DNA of 64,000 nucleotides from Arthrobacter bussei (GTDB taxonomy: Bacteria; Actinomycetota; Actinomycetes; Actinomycetales; Micrococcaceae). The DNA is taken from contig NZ_VJXX01000001.1 in NCBI RefSeq assembly GCF_009377195.2, forward strand, positions 1,116,001 to 1,180,000, in the 5' to 3' direction. The translations under genes were made by a program, and so were the position numbers. Under the pieces are notes generated by a model. It did not search any database. It was not told where the DNA came from and worked only from the letters and a program-made list of their open reading frames with translations. Positions 16,513-25,435 of this stretch are shown here, one piece after another. Numbering within the stretch: the stretch's first letter is position 1; every line of letters starts with the position of its first letter.

Positions 16513-18543
16513 ATGGGGAAACTTCACCGCGCCACGGCCGTCCTGACGACCGCAGTCCTCGCCCTCACGCTGGCAGCCTGCACCGACGACCGCCCCACGG
16601 CCGAGGACGCGGCGGGCACCCTCGCCGACGGCCTCGCGCAGCTCGACGTCGCACAGTCCGCCTTCACCTCGATGCAGCCCGCCGAGGTCACCGACGAGCT
16701 CGCCGCGATCACCGAGGGATTCGGCCCGGGAGCACCGCAGGTCTCCGTCTCGGGCGTCGAGGAGACGGGCGAGGACACCGCGACGGCGACCCTCGACTAC
16801 GTGTGGGACCTCGACGAGAGCGACGAGGACTGGACCTACAGCACGACGGCGGACCTCACGCGCGTCGAGGACGTGTGGCAGGCCGCGTGGGAGCCCCGGG
16901 TCTTCGTCCCGGATCTGCTGCCCGGAGAGAAGCTCACCCTGACGAGCGTGCCCAGTGACCGCGGCGACATCACCGGGGCCGGCGGCGAGGTCATCGTGAC
17001 ACAGCGACCCGTGATCCGCGTCGGCATCGACAAGCTGCAGGTACCGGAGGCGGAGCAGGCGGCTTCGGCCCGGGCGCTCGCCACCCTGCTGGAGCTCGAC
17101 CCCGCGACCTACGAGCAGCAGGTGGCGGAGGCGGGAGCAGAGGCCTTCGTCGTCGCCCTCGTCCTGCGGGACGATCCCACGCGTACCGTCACCGACGCAC
17201 AGATCGACGCCATCCCCGGGGCCCTGCGCCAGGCGGACACCCTCGAACTCGCACCCACCCGCACCTTCGCCAGGGAACTGCTCGGCAGCGTCGGCGAGGC
17301 CACGGAGGAGCTCGTCGAGCAGTCCGACGGCGCCGTCCGGGCAGGTGACATCACGGGCCTCGGCGGACTGCAGCTGCAGCACAACGAGCAGCTCGCCGGA
17401 ACGCCGGGCCTCGCGGTGGACGCCGTCCCGGCGGAGACCCCCGGCACCCCCTCGCAGCGGCTCTTCGCGAAGCCCGCCGTCGACGGGGAGGATCTCGCCA
17501 CGACCCTCGATCCGCGCCTCCAGAGCCTCGGGGAGGACGTCCTCGCCGACGAACCCTCGGCGTCGTCGATCGTCGCCATCCGACCCAGCACGGGCGAGAT
17601 CCTCGCCGCCGCGAACGGACCGGGCAGCGAGGGCCTGCAGACGGCGCTGCTCGGCCAGTACCCGCCGGGATCCACCTTCAAGGTCGCCACGAGCCTCGCG
17701 CTGCTCCGGCAGGGCTTCACGCCCGAGTCACCCACGGAGTGCTCCGAGGAGGTGACCGTGGACGGCCGCCGGTTCAACAACGCGGGGACGTTCCCCGCCC
17801 AGTTCATCGGGACCATCCCGCTGCTCGAGACCTTCGCGCAGTCCTGCAACACCGGATTCATCGCGGCAAGGGACGAGATCACGCAGGCGGAGCTCGCGCG
17901 TGCGGCATCGGACCTCGGGATCGGCGTCGAAGCGTCCATCGGCACCCCGGCGTTCTTCGGGTCCGTGCCCACCGAGGCCGAGGGTACCGCACACGCCGCT
18001 GCCATGATCGGCCAGGGCGAGGTCCTCGTCTCGCCGCTGACGCTCGCCACCATGGCGGCGTCCGTCGGCGCAGGGGTTCGCGTGACGCCCACGCTGCTCG
18101 CGGCGGGTGAATCGACGGAGCTCGATCCCGGGTCGGAGGATGCGGCCGCCTCCGACGCCCCGACCGATGACGCGGCGCCGCCGACGGACGGGGCGTCGGG
18201 TTCCCCGTCGTCCGACCCTGCAGCCACGTCGCCGTCGTCCTCGGTGGACGAGGACGCTGCGCCCTCCGCCTTCACCGGCGCCGAATCGGCGACCCTGAAG
18301 GCGCTCATGGCTGCCGTCGTCGGCCAGGGCGGTGCGCAACTGCTGCAGGACGTCCCCGGTGAGCCGGTCCTGGCCAAGACGGGCACCGCCGAGTTCGGCA
18401 GCGAGACCCCGCCACGGACCCATGCATGGGTCGTCGCGATCCAGGGCGACCTCGCCGTGGCCGTCTTCGTCGAGGAGGGCGAGCTCGGATCCACCTCCGG
18501 CGGGCCCCTCATGCAGGCGTTCCTGGCGGGCGCGGGGTCCTGA
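16513..18543 (+). CDS. Lipoprotein penicillin-binding protein (class B, MecA-N-like NTF2 domain plus transpeptidase)
   Basis: Peptidoglycan DD-transpeptidase of about 676 residues anchored outside the membrane. A signal peptide with lipobox LTLAAC starts it, followed by an NTF2-like (MecA_N) domain to about residue 125 and a dimerisation domain. The transpeptidase has all three motifs: STFK (Ser near 387), SCN (near 444) and KTGTAEFG (near 622). Between SCN and KTG there is an Asp/Ala/Pro/Ser-rich stretch (about 532-592) that looks disordered, which is unusual inside this fold. The start is ATG 16513; ATG 16504 is three codons earlier. It resembles beta-lactam-insensitive PBP2a-type enzymes in domain order only; resistance is not implied. 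Confidence 0.9.
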   Translation: MGKLHRATAVLTTAVLALTLAACTDDRPTAEDAAGTLADGLAQLDVAQSAFTSMQPAEVTDELAAITEGFGPGAPQVSVSGVEETGEDTATATLDYVWDLDESDEDWTYSTTADLTRVEDVWQAAWEPRVFVPDLLPGEKLTLTSVPSDRGDITGAGGEVIVTQRPVIRVGIDKLQVPEAEQAASARALATLLELDPATYEQQVAEAGAEAFVVALVLRDDPTRTVTDAQIDAIPGALRQADTLELAPTRTFARELLGSVGEATEELVEQSDGAVRAGDITGLGGLQLQHNEQLAGTPGLAVDAVPAETPGTPSQRLFAKPAVDGEDLATTLDPRLQSLGEDVLADEPSASSIVAIRPSTGEILAAANGPGSEGLQTALLGQYPPGSTFKVATSLALLRQGFTPESPTECSEEVTVDGRRFNNAGTFPAQFIGTIPLLETFAQSCNTGFIAARDEITQAELARAASDLGIGVEASIGTPAFFGSVPTEAEGTAHAAAMIGQGEVLVSPLTLATMAASVGAGVRVTPTLLAAGESTELDPGSEDAAASDAPTDDAAPPTDGASGSPSSDPAATSPSSSVDEDAAPSAFTGAESATLKALMAAVVGQGGAQLLQDVPGEPVLAKTGTAEFGSETPPRTHAWVVAIQGDLAVAVFVEEGELGSTSGGPLMQAFLAGAGS

Positions 18544-18680
18544 TCCCGGGCAGGTAACGGTTTGTCCACTTTCACGGCTTGGGGGTCAGAGAAGCATCAT
18601 GCATCGCATAGGTTGAGGTTCCCGGCGGTGTCATGTCCCGCCTTCCGCAGTTCCAGCAGTTGACCGTTGAAAGGGTCGCA

Positions 18681-20171
18681 GTGGATTTCTCCTTCATACC
18701 GTTCGTCATCGGCGCCATCGTCCTCGTCGTCGTCCTCATCGTCGTGGCGATCCTCGCGAAAATGGCTCTCCATATCGCCAGTCCCGACCAGGCGCTGATC
18801 ATCTCGTCCAAGGACAACAAGGGCCAGCCCGACGTCGACAGCCAGCGCGTCGTCTTCGGCCGCGTCTTCATCAACCCCTTCGCGCAGCGCGCCTACCCGC
18901 TCTCGCTCGCGTCCCGCCAGGTGTCCCTCCGCATCGAGGGCATCTCACTCAACGGGATCAAGCTGCACCTCACCGGCGTCGCCCAGGTCAAGGTCGGCGG
19001 AGACGCCGACGCGGTCCGCAAGGCCGCACAGCGCTTCCTCAACCAGCAGGACGCCATCGACCACTACACGCAGGAGACGCTCTCGGGCTCGCTGCGGTCG
19101 ATCGTGGGAACCCTGACCGTCGAGTCGATCATCCGCGACCGCGCCACCTTCGCCAAGAGCGTGAAGGAGGAGGCGGAGCACTCCATGCACAACCAGGGCC
19201 TGGAGATCGACACCTTCCAGATCCAGTCCGTCGACGACGACTCCGGCTACCTGAAGAACCTCGGGCGCCCCGAGGCCGCATCCGCGGAGCGCAACGCGAA
19301 GATCGCCGAAGCCCGCTCGGTGCAGGAATCGGAGCAGGCCCGTGCCATCTCCGACGAGCAGGTCGCCCTGGCGCAGCAGCAGCTGACCATCCGTCGCGCC
19401 GAACTCAAGGAAGCCGCGGACGCCCGCCAGGCGCGTGCCGACGCCGCCGGCCCCTTGGCCCAGGCCGAGCAGAACGAACAGGTCATCATCCGCGAGCAGC
19501 AGGTCGCCCTGCGGCGTGCGGAACTGCGCGAGCGCGAGCTCGACACCGAGGTCCGCAAGCCCGCGGACGCCGACAAATACCGGCTCATCCAGCAGGCCGA
19601 CGCGAAGCTCGAAGAGCGCCGCCGTGCCTCGGAGGCCACCGAGATCGAAGCGCGCGTCGACCTCGCCAAGCGGAAGCTCAGCGCCGAAGGTGATCGCGTG
19701 GCCGCCGAGGCGGACGCCGCCGCGAACACCGCGCGCGGTAACGCGGAGGCCGCCATCAACGAGGCGAAGGGTCGCGCGGAGGCGGCGGTCATCGCGTCAC
19801 GCGGTGCTGCCGAGGCGCAGTCCACGGAGGCACGCGGCAAGGCGGAGGCAGCCGGTATCGCGGCCCAGGCCGAGGCCTACAAGCAGTTCAACCAGGCGGC
19901 CATCCTGTCGAAGGTCCTCGAGGTCCTGCCGTCGATGGCGCGGGAGATCGCGGCGCCGATGTCCGCCATCGACACCATGACCGTCGTCTCCACCGACGGC
20001 GCGAGCCAGCTCAGCAAGAACGTCACGAGCGGCGTCCAGCAGACCACCCAGATGGTCAAGGACACCACCGGGCTGGACATCATCGGCCTGCTCGGCGATC
20101 TCCTCAAGAACGCCGACAAGCCCGGTCAGCACGGCTCCGGCGGATCCTCGGCGGTCAGCGGAGCGGAGTAG
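18681..20171 (+). CDS. Flotillin-like SPFH-domain membrane protein
   Basis: Membrane microdomain scaffold of about 496 residues. A hydrophobic segment at residues 4-30 is followed by the SPFH/Band-7 domain (SPDQALIISSKD, RVFINPFAQRAYPLSL). A long Ala/Glu/Arg-rich coiled coil (about 200-400, with repeated EAR/AEA units) comes next, then a C-terminal tail with TTQMVKDTTGLDIIGLLGDLL. The family organises lipid domains and affects cell-wall and secretion machinery. GTG 18681 is preferred (GAAAGG six bases before). An ATG at 18633 would add 16 residues ahead of the membrane helix. It stands alone between the PBP gene and the terminator at 20200. Confidence 0.85.
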   Translation: MDFSFIPFVIGAIVLVVVLIVVAILAKMALHIASPDQALIISSKDNKGQPDVDSQRVVFGRVFINPFAQRAYPLSLASRQVSLRIEGISLNGIKLHLTGVAQVKVGGDADAVRKAAQRFLNQQDAIDHYTQETLSGSLRSIVGTLTVESIIRDRATFAKSVKEEAEHSMHNQGLEIDTFQIQSVDDDSGYLKNLGRPEAASAERNAKIAEARSVQESEQARAISDEQVALAQQQLTIRRAELKEAADARQARADAAGPLAQAEQNEQVIIREQQVALRRAELRERELDTEVRKPADADKYRLIQQADAKLEERRRASEATEIEARVDLAKRKLSAEGDRVAAEADAAANTARGNAEAAINEAKGRAEAAVIASRGAAEAQSTEARGKAEAAGIAAQAEAYKQFNQAAILSKVLEVLPSMAREIAAPMSAIDTMTVVSTDGASQLSKNVTSGVQQTTQMVKDTTGLDIIGLLGDLLKNADKPGQHGSGGSSAVSGAE

Positions 20172-20188
20172 GAGTAGGAGTAGGAGTA
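20165..20188 (+). repeat. Four tandem GGAGTA hexamers across the flotillin stop codon
   Basis: Four exact GGAGTA copies. The first contains the stop codon's TA, and each copy repeats a TAG in the same frame (Glu-stop read-outs), giving several back-up stops. Hexamer gain or loss would not change the protein. Confidence 0.9.
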
Positions 20189-20199
20189 GGACAGGGCCA

Positions 20200-20233
20200 G
20201 GGGGCCGCTGCAGCCATCGGCGCAGCGGCCCCC
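20200..20233 (+). terminator. Terminator of the flotillin gene
   Basis: Perfect 12 bp stem GGGGGCCGCTGC / GCAGCGGCCCCC with a 10-nt loop, 28 bp after the stop codon. Confidence 0.85.
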
Positions 20234-20284
20234 TCGTCGTTCGACGACGGCCCGCACCCAGTACCGTCGCAGGTGGAGGACAGC

Positions 20285-20737
20285 ATGGACTTCGCGGACC
20301 ACGTCCCGCAGGGTGCGCGCTTCACGCCGCACCACGTGCCACCGGACATCGTCATGGTCGAATGGCAGCCCTGCATCGCTCTCACCGACGGCGACGCCGA
20401 GCACATCATGGGGTTCATGCGCTCGGCCGGGACGGCACCGCGCCCCCTGCTGGTGCACCCCCAGGACATGCGCTCCATCAGCCGCAACGCCCTGGCGGCC
20501 TTCGCCGAGACGGGCTGGGTCTCACGCATGGCGGTGACGGGCCGGTCCCTGATCGACGGGTTCCTGCTCGAGATCTACGACGAGCTCTACCGTCCACCCT
20601 ACGAGGTGCGGCACTTCGAGGTGGATGCCGCCGCCCTCGCCTGGTTGCGCTCGCCCGACACCCCGATCGGTCCGGTCTCGCGCCGCCGCAGGATCAGCGG
20701 TAGGTCGGCAGATAGGTTCCCGACGACGGGACGATGA
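20285..20737 (+). CDS. STAS/SpoIIAA-like protein (DUF7793-like)
   Basis: A 150-residue cytoplasmic protein. The pattern of an N-terminal beta strand (IVMVEWQPCIALTDGDAEHIMGF), PLLVHPQDMRSISRNALAAF, a hydrophobic strand MAVTGRSLIDGFLLEIYDEL and a closing FEVDAAALAWLRS fits the SpoIIAA/STAS-like fold of small actinobacterial proteins. Function is unknown; relatives are thought to bind partner proteins. ATG 20285 has GTGGAGGA five bases before; a GTG at 20273 is also in frame. The last 44 bases overlap the end of the convergent YccF gene, so its basic tail (RRRRISGRSADRF) is encoded over the YccF C-terminus. Confidence 0.6.
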   Translation: MDFADHVPQGARFTPHHVPPDIVMVEWQPCIALTDGDAEHIMGFMRSAGTAPRPLLVHPQDMRSISRNALAAFAETGWVSRMAVTGRSLIDGFLLEIYDELYRPPYEVRHFEVDAAALAWLRSPDTPIGPVSRRRRISGRSADRFPTTGR

Positions 20738-21095
20738 CCTTGCCGAGCGGTGCGAGGGACACCGGTATCAGTTTCAGGTTGGCGATCCCGAGGGGGATGC
20801 CGATGATGCTGACGAACATCGGGATGGCGGTGAGCACATGACCGATGGCGATCCAGATCCCGGCGACCAGCAGCCAGATCACGTTACCGATGCTCGACAC
20901 GGCCGTGACCCTGCCGCCCCGGTTGACGACGGTCTGTCCGAAGGGCCACAGGGCGTAGACGCCGATCCTGAACGAGGCGATGCCGAACGGGATGGTCACG
21001 ATCAGGAGGCAGCAGACGATTCCCGCGAGGAAGTAGCCGAGCGCGAGCCAGATGCCGCCGAACAGGAGCCAGATGACGTTCAGGAGTGCGTTCAT
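20694..21095 (-). CDS. YccF domain protein
   Basis: A 133-residue inner-membrane protein of the YccF (DUF307) family, built from two similar halves. Each has the pattern NVIWLLxxGIWxAxGxxL (NVIWLLFGGIWLALGYFL and NVIWLLVAGIWIAIGHVL) followed by IPFGIA or IPLGIA. Its function is not established. ATG 21095 opens the first repeat; an upstream GTG would add six residues. Its 3' end overlaps the facing STAS-like gene. Confidence 0.9.
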   Translation of the reverse strand: MNALLNVIWLLFGGIWLALGYFLAGIVCCLLIVTIPFGIASFRIGVYALWPFGQTVVNRGGRVTAVSSIGNVIWLLVAGIWIAIGHVLTAIPMFVSIIGIPLGIANLKLIPVSLAPLGKVIVPSSGTYLPTYR

Positions 21096-21144
21096 CCCAC
21101 CATTGTTCCGCACACGGCACGCCGCGCGCTCGCCCGGAACGCAG

Positions 21145-21175
21145 GAGGGACCGTACCCGGTGGGTACGGTCCCTC
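21145..21175 (-). terminator. Terminator of the DEAD-box helicase gene
   Basis: Perfect 14 bp stem GAGGGACCGTACCC / GGGTACGGTCCCTC with a 3-nt loop, 15 bp beyond the helicase stop. It separates the helicase from the YccF gene. Confidence 0.88.
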
Positions 21176-21190
21176 ATCGCGCAACCGGTG

Positions 21191-22867
21191 CTAGCGGGTC
21201 CGGCGGTCGTTCGATGCCGGCGCGCTGGCCCTGCGGGAGCCGGCCGGACGGCGGGCACCCTCGGCGCGCGGGGCGGACGACGGCGCGTGGCTGCGCTGGC
21301 CACCCGCGGCGGGCGCGGACGTGCTGGACCAGCGGACGGCGTCGCCCACGCGCTGCCCCGAGGCGGGACGCCGGCTGCGCGTCGACGTCTCCGATGCCGT
21401 GCGGGGCTCCTCCGAACGGCGGCGCGAGCCCCCGGCCTTGGCCCCCGACCCGGTGTCGGAGCCGAACCGCGGCGCCTGGGGCTGGTCCTTACGGCGCTCG
21501 GCCCGGTTGCCCTGGGCCGACTGCGGCTCGGCGGAGACGCGTCCGCGGCCGCCACGACCGCCGCGTCCACCGGCCGACGGCGACGCCGAGCCGCGGCGCG
21601 CGCGCTTCCGCTCGGCGTTCGCGCCGGTCGAGGTGCCTTCGCCGCGCACCGTCTCGCGCTGGGCGAGGAGGGCCGCACGCGTCCGCGGATCGATCTTCTC
21701 GGCGATGTCACCCGTGAGGGTCAGCACGAGCGGCGAGGTCGCCCGCACGGTCTCGAACGCGACATCCACCCCGGCAGCCTTCATGAGCTTGTGGACCTCG
21801 GACTTCTGCTCGGGCAGGGTGATCGTGACCACCGTTCCCGAGGAGCCTGCCCGGGCCGTCCGGCCCGAGCGGTGCAGGTACGCCTTGTGCTCGGTGGGCG
21901 GGTCCACGTGCACGACGAGCTCGACGTCGTCGACGTGAACGCCGCGCGCAGCGACGTCGGTCGCGACGAGCACGCGGACGTCACCCGTGGAGAACTCCGC
22001 GAGGTTGCGGTCGCGGGCGTTCTGCGACAGGTTGCCGTGGAGGTCGACGGCGGGGATGCCGGCGTCGGTCAGGGTCTTCGCGAGCTTGCGGGCATGGTGC
22101 TTGGTGCGCATGAACAGCAGGCGGCGCCCGGTTCCCGAGGCGAGCTGCACGATGAGCTGCTTCTTCTGCGTCTGGTCGCCGACCATGAGCACGTGGTGCT
22201 CCATGGTGGTGACCGCGGCCTGCGGGTCGTCCACCGAATGGGTGACGGGGTTGGTCATGTACCGGTTGACCACCTTGTCCACGCCGTTGTCGAGGGTGGC
22301 CGAGAAGAGCAGGCGCTGGCCGTCCTTCGGCGTGGTGTCGAGGAGCTTCTTCACGACGGGCAGGAAGCCGAGGTCGGCCATGTGGTCCGCCTCGTCGAGG
22401 ATGGTGATCTCCACGGACTCGAGCGTGATGAGCCGCTGGCGCATCAGGTCCTCGAGGCGGCCCGGGCAGGCGATGACGATGTCGACGCCCGCGCGCAGGG
22501 CCTTCTCCTGGCGCTGCTGGGACACCCCGCCGTAGATGACGGTGGTGTTGAGGCCGAGCTGCTTCGCGAGCGGCTCGACGGTGGCGTTGATCTGGGTGGC
22601 GAGCTCACGCGTCGGAGCGAGGACGAGGGCCAGCGGCCGTCCCGGCTTGCGGCGGTAGGCCGCTTCCTGCTCGGCGAGTCGGGAGACCATCGGGAGGGCG
22701 AAGGCCAGGGTCTTGCCCGAGCCGGTGCGGCCGCGTCCGAGGACGTCGCGTCCGGCCAGGGAGTCCGGGAGGGACTTGACCTGGATGGGGAATGGTTCGG
22801 TGATCCCCTGCGCGGCGAGGTTCTCGACCAGCGCTTTGGGCACACCGAGGGCAGCAAAAGTAGTCAT
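21191..22867 (-). CDS. DEAD-box ATP-dependent RNA helicase
   Basis: A 558-residue RNA helicase that unwinds structured RNA with ATP. It carries the Q motif (GITEPFPIQ), motif I GRTGSGKT, Ia PTRELA, II ILDEADHMADLG, III FSATL, and the second RecA domain with VDLHGNLSQNARDRNL, ATDVAARGVHV and HRSGRTARAG. Motif Ib reads CPGR instead of TPGR. After about residue 380 the tail is basic and low-complexity, with RGGRGGRGRV and many Arg/Ser/Ala, as in RhlE/CsdA-type proteins that bind RNA nonspecifically. ATG 22867 starts the usual TTFAALGV. Upstream there is a 211 bp leader region before the LacI stop, which may hold a long cold-responsive 5' UTR. Confidence 0.92.
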   Translation of the reverse strand: MTTFAALGVPKALVENLAAQGITEPFPIQVKSLPDSLAGRDVLGRGRTGSGKTLAFALPMVSRLAEQEAAYRRKPGRPLALVLAPTRELATQINATVEPLAKQLGLNTTVIYGGVSQQRQEKALRAGVDIVIACPGRLEDLMRQRLITLESVEITILDEADHMADLGFLPVVKKLLDTTPKDGQRLLFSATLDNGVDKVVNRYMTNPVTHSVDDPQAAVTTMEHHVLMVGDQTQKKQLIVQLASGTGRRLLFMRTKHHARKLAKTLTDAGIPAVDLHGNLSQNARDRNLAEFSTGDVRVLVATDVAARGVHVDDVELVVHVDPPTEHKAYLHRSGRTARAGSSGTVVTITLPEQKSEVHKLMKAAGVDVAFETVRATSPLVLTLTGDIAEKIDPRTRAALLAQRETVRGEGTSTGANAERKRARRGSASPSAGGRGGRGGRGRVSAEPQSAQGNRAERRKDQPQAPRFGSDTGSGAKAGGSRRRSEEPRTASETSTRSRRPASGQRVGDAVRWSSTSAPAAGGQRSHAPSSAPRAEGARRPAGSRRASAPASNDRRTR

Positions 22868-23078
22868 GTGAAGTACACGAACTTTCTTCTCATCTTCCCC
22901 GGCGCCGGTTGGCACAGGGGTTCGCCGAAGAAAAGTCAGACAGTGTCCACCGCGCTCACGATTCTGGGAGCTTTGTGCGGGACAAAAGAATGCGTTCTAT
23001 CGACGCAGGCTGCGCGCTGAACTGGCTGATGGTACGCCGTGCGCAGGCAAGTAGGTCCAGTTTATCAGCACTGGCGGC

Positions 23079-24125
23079 TCACCCCTGCATGGGGACCCGC
23101 TCCGGGCCACCGCCGTCGTCGTCTGCTCGAACCGGCCCCGTACTCGCTCGGACGATCAGCCGGGGCTGGAGGGATCCTGCTGCGCCGAGCGCCTGCAGAC
23201 CGAGCAGCTCGTCGATGCAGCGGCGACCGAGGTCGTGGAACTCCTGCCGAAGCGTGGTGAGGGACGGCTCGTAGTACTCGGCCTCGGGAACATCGTCGAA
23301 GCCGATCACACTCACCCGGCCCGGCACCTCACAGCCTCGCTGTCTGAGGGCCTTCAACAGTCCCAGCGCCATCTGGTCGTTGCCGACGAAGAACGCCGTG
23401 GGAAGCCGTCCGAGCTCCACGCCGAGGCCCGCATCGTAGCCCGATCGCGCACTCCAGTCGCCATGGAGCAGCAGCCCCTCCTCCAGCCCGTGCCGCGCGA
23501 GCGCCGACCGCCAGCCTGCGAGCCTCCGTTGCGCATCCACCCAGTCGGCGGGCCCGGCCAGGTGTGCAATCCGCCGGTGTCCAAGTGAAACGAGATGCTC
23601 GACCGCACTCGCAGCCGCACTCTCCTGATCCAGCGCTACGTCACCGCCACGATGACCGCCTCCACCGACGGTCAGCATCGGGATGCCTGACTGCATCGTG
23701 GCCAGCACCTCCAGCGCAGAGACGTGCGGCGTGAGCGCGATGACGCCCTCCACACCGTGATCGAGCAGATCACTGAGTGCCTCGTCCACGGTCGGCGCGG
23801 AGTAGTCCTTCAGGGTGACCACGGTCAGGAAATAGCCGGCACGACGCGCTGCGTCCTGGACCCCCATCAGGACGCTCGAGGGTCCGTACTGCGAGAGTTC
23901 GCCCGCGAGGACCCCGATCGAGTGGGTCCTGCCCGTCGCGAGCGAACGGGCAGCAGCATTGGGCCGGTAGTCGAGCTCGAGGATGGCCGCGTGCACCTTC
24001 CGCCGGGTGGCGTCGCTGACGTTCGGCCTTCGGTTGACCACCCGCGACACGGTCTGGTGTGAGACACCCGCGAGGGAGGCGACATCGGTCAGGCTGGGGC
24101 TCCGCGGTGTCGTCGCCGCTGCCAC
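23079..24125 (-). CDS. LacI-family repressor of the adjacent sugar ABC importer
   Basis: A 348-residue repressor with helix-turn-helix SLTDVASLAGVSHQTVSRVVNRRPNVS and a sensor core including AILELDYRPNAAARSLATGRT, LGHRRIAHLAGPADW, PTAFFVGNDQMALGLLKAL and VSVIGFDDVPEAEYY. GTG 24125 follows GGAAGGAGG by five bases. The gene is divergent from the importer operon (24353 onward). An ATTGT-N8-ACAAT palindrome over that promoter is the probable target. The ligand is likely the imported sugar or its first metabolite; sequence does not identify it. Confidence 0.88.
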   Translation of the reverse strand: MAAATTPRSPSLTDVASLAGVSHQTVSRVVNRRPNVSDATRRKVHAAILELDYRPNAAARSLATGRTHSIGVLAGELSQYGPSSVLMGVQDAARRAGYFLTVVTLKDYSAPTVDEALSDLLDHGVEGVIALTPHVSALEVLATMQSGIPMLTVGGGGHRGGDVALDQESAAASAVEHLVSLGHRRIAHLAGPADWVDAQRRLAGWRSALARHGLEEGLLLHGDWSARSGYDAGLGVELGRLPTAFFVGNDQMALGLLKALRQRGCEVPGRVSVIGFDDVPEAEYYEPSLTTLRQEFHDLGRRCIDELLGLQALGAAGSLQPRLIVRASTGPVRADDDGGGPERVPMQG

Positions 24126-24244
24126 AGGACCTCCTTCCTCCGTCCGCCCCCACAATTTCTGACCCGACCCTACAGGCTGGACGGGTCTACATCGATGGAG
24201 GGGCGCGTAGCCGATGCACGAGTCCGAAACGTGACACAAATCAC

Positions 24245-24273
24245 TTGACCCGCAAATTGTTAGCGTTCACAAT
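24245..24273 (+). promoter_or_regulatory. Importer operon promoter with LacI operator
   Basis: TTGACC (24245-24250) lies 17 bp before CACAAT (24268-24273). ATTGTTAGCGTTCACAAT (24256-24273) is a CG-type palindrome with seven of nine base pairs symmetric. It covers the spacer and -10, the classic position for repression by the divergent LacI protein. Confidence 0.75.
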
Positions 24274-24352
24274 CGACCGCAGGGCACGAAGCCCCGCGCA
24301 GCAATGAAGGTGCAGATGCCCTTGCTGTGGTCCCCAGATCCAGGAGGCAGCA

Positions 24353-25336
24353 GTGCTCAAGAAGACTTTCGTCACGGTCGCCGCAGCGACGACCCTCGCC
24401 CTCACCGCCTGCGGCGGAGGCACCGATGCCGGCACCGGAGCCGGCGGCGGATCGGGTGACGGCATCACCATGGGATTCGCACAGGTGGGAGCCGAGAGCG
24501 GGTGGCGGTCCGCCAATACGAAATCCGTGCAGGACGCCGCCGAGAAGGCCGGCGTCGACCTCAAGTTCTCCGATGCCCAGCAGAAACAGGAGAACCAGAT
24601 CAAGGCGCTCCGCTCCTACATCCAGCAGCAGGTGGACGTCATCGCCTTCTCCCCCGTCGTCGAATCCGGCTGGGACACGGTGCTCAAGGAAGCGAAGGAC
24701 GCCGGTATCCCCGTCATCCTCACCGATCGCGCAGTCGACTCCTCGGACACATCGCTCTACAAGACCTTCCTCGGCTCGGACTTCGTCGAGGAGGGCAAGA
24801 AGGCCGGCGACTGGCTCGTGGAGGACTCGGCGTCGACCGACGGCCCCATCAACATCGTCGAACTGCAGGGCACCACGGGTGCGGCGCCCGCCATCGATCG
24901 TAAGGAAGGTTTCGAGGCTGCGATCGCGGCGGATCCGGACCTCGCGATCGTGGAGTCCCAGACGGGCGACTTCACCCGCAGTGGAGGCAAGCAGGTCATG
25001 GAGGCGTTCCTCAAGAACACCCCGGACATCGACGTCGTCTACGCCCACAACGACGACATGGGGCTCGGCGCGATCGAGGCCATCGAGGCCGCCGGGAAAG
25101 TACCCGGCAAGGACATCAAGATCATCACCGTCGACGCCGTCAAGGACGGCATGACCGCACTGGCCGACGGGAAGATCAACTACATCGTCGAGTGCAACCC
25201 GCTGCTCGGTGAGCAGCTGATGGACCTCGCCGCGAAGGTCGTGGCGGGCGAGGAGGTGCCCGAGCGGGTCGTGACCGAGGAGTCGGCCTTCACACCGGAG
25301 CAGGCGAAGGAAGTCCTCGCCAGCCGGGAGTACTGA
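24353..25336 (+). CDS. Sugar ABC transporter substrate-binding lipoprotein (YtfQ-like)
   Basis: A 327-residue binding protein of the pentose/galactofuranose cluster. Its signal peptide ends in lipobox LTAC (Cys near 20), then a Gly/Thr linker, then a two-lobed periplasmic-binding-protein domain starting ITMGFAQVGAESGWR. VIAFSPVVESGWDTVL, VILTDRAVD, FLGSDFVEEGKKAG and AHNDDMGLGAIEAI are typical of YtfQ-type proteins for furanose sugars. The GTG start has AGGAGG five bases before. It is first in an operon with an ATPase and two permeases. A strong hairpin after it probably keeps its mRNA more abundant than the rest. Confidence 0.9.
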   Translation: MLKKTFVTVAAATTLALTACGGGTDAGTGAGGGSGDGITMGFAQVGAESGWRSANTKSVQDAAEKAGVDLKFSDAQQKQENQIKALRSYIQQQVDVIAFSPVVESGWDTVLKEAKDAGIPVILTDRAVDSSDTSLYKTFLGSDFVEEGKKAGDWLVEDSASTDGPINIVELQGTTGAAPAIDRKEGFEAAIAADPDLAIVESQTGDFTRSGGKQVMEAFLKNTPDIDVVYAHNDDMGLGAIEAIEAAGKVPGKDIKIITVDAVKDGMTALADGKINYIVECNPLLGEQLMDLAAKVVAGEEVPERVVTEESAFTPEQAKEVLASREY

Positions 25337-25385
25337 ACCGACCGCCTCCGAGACCACGACGTGGATACACACGTCGACGACACCA

Positions 25386-25416
25386 GGGATGCGGTGGGCC
25401 TCGCCCACCGCATCCC
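25386..25416 (+). terminator. Intra-operon hairpin between binding protein and ATPase
   Basis: Perfect 14 bp stem GGGATGCGGTGGGC / GCCCACCGCATCCC with a CTC loop, no U run, 20 bp before the ATPase start. It likely acts as a partial terminator or mRNA end stabiliser, giving excess binding protein. Confidence 0.8.
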
Positions 25417-25435
25417 GCAAGGGAAAGACAGCTGA

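Noticed and set aside
15187-17382. 731-codon minus-strand open frame opposite the membrane proteins and PBP
   Set aside because: Composition is Gly/Asp/Arg/His-rich with no recognisable motifs; the plus-strand genes explain the region.
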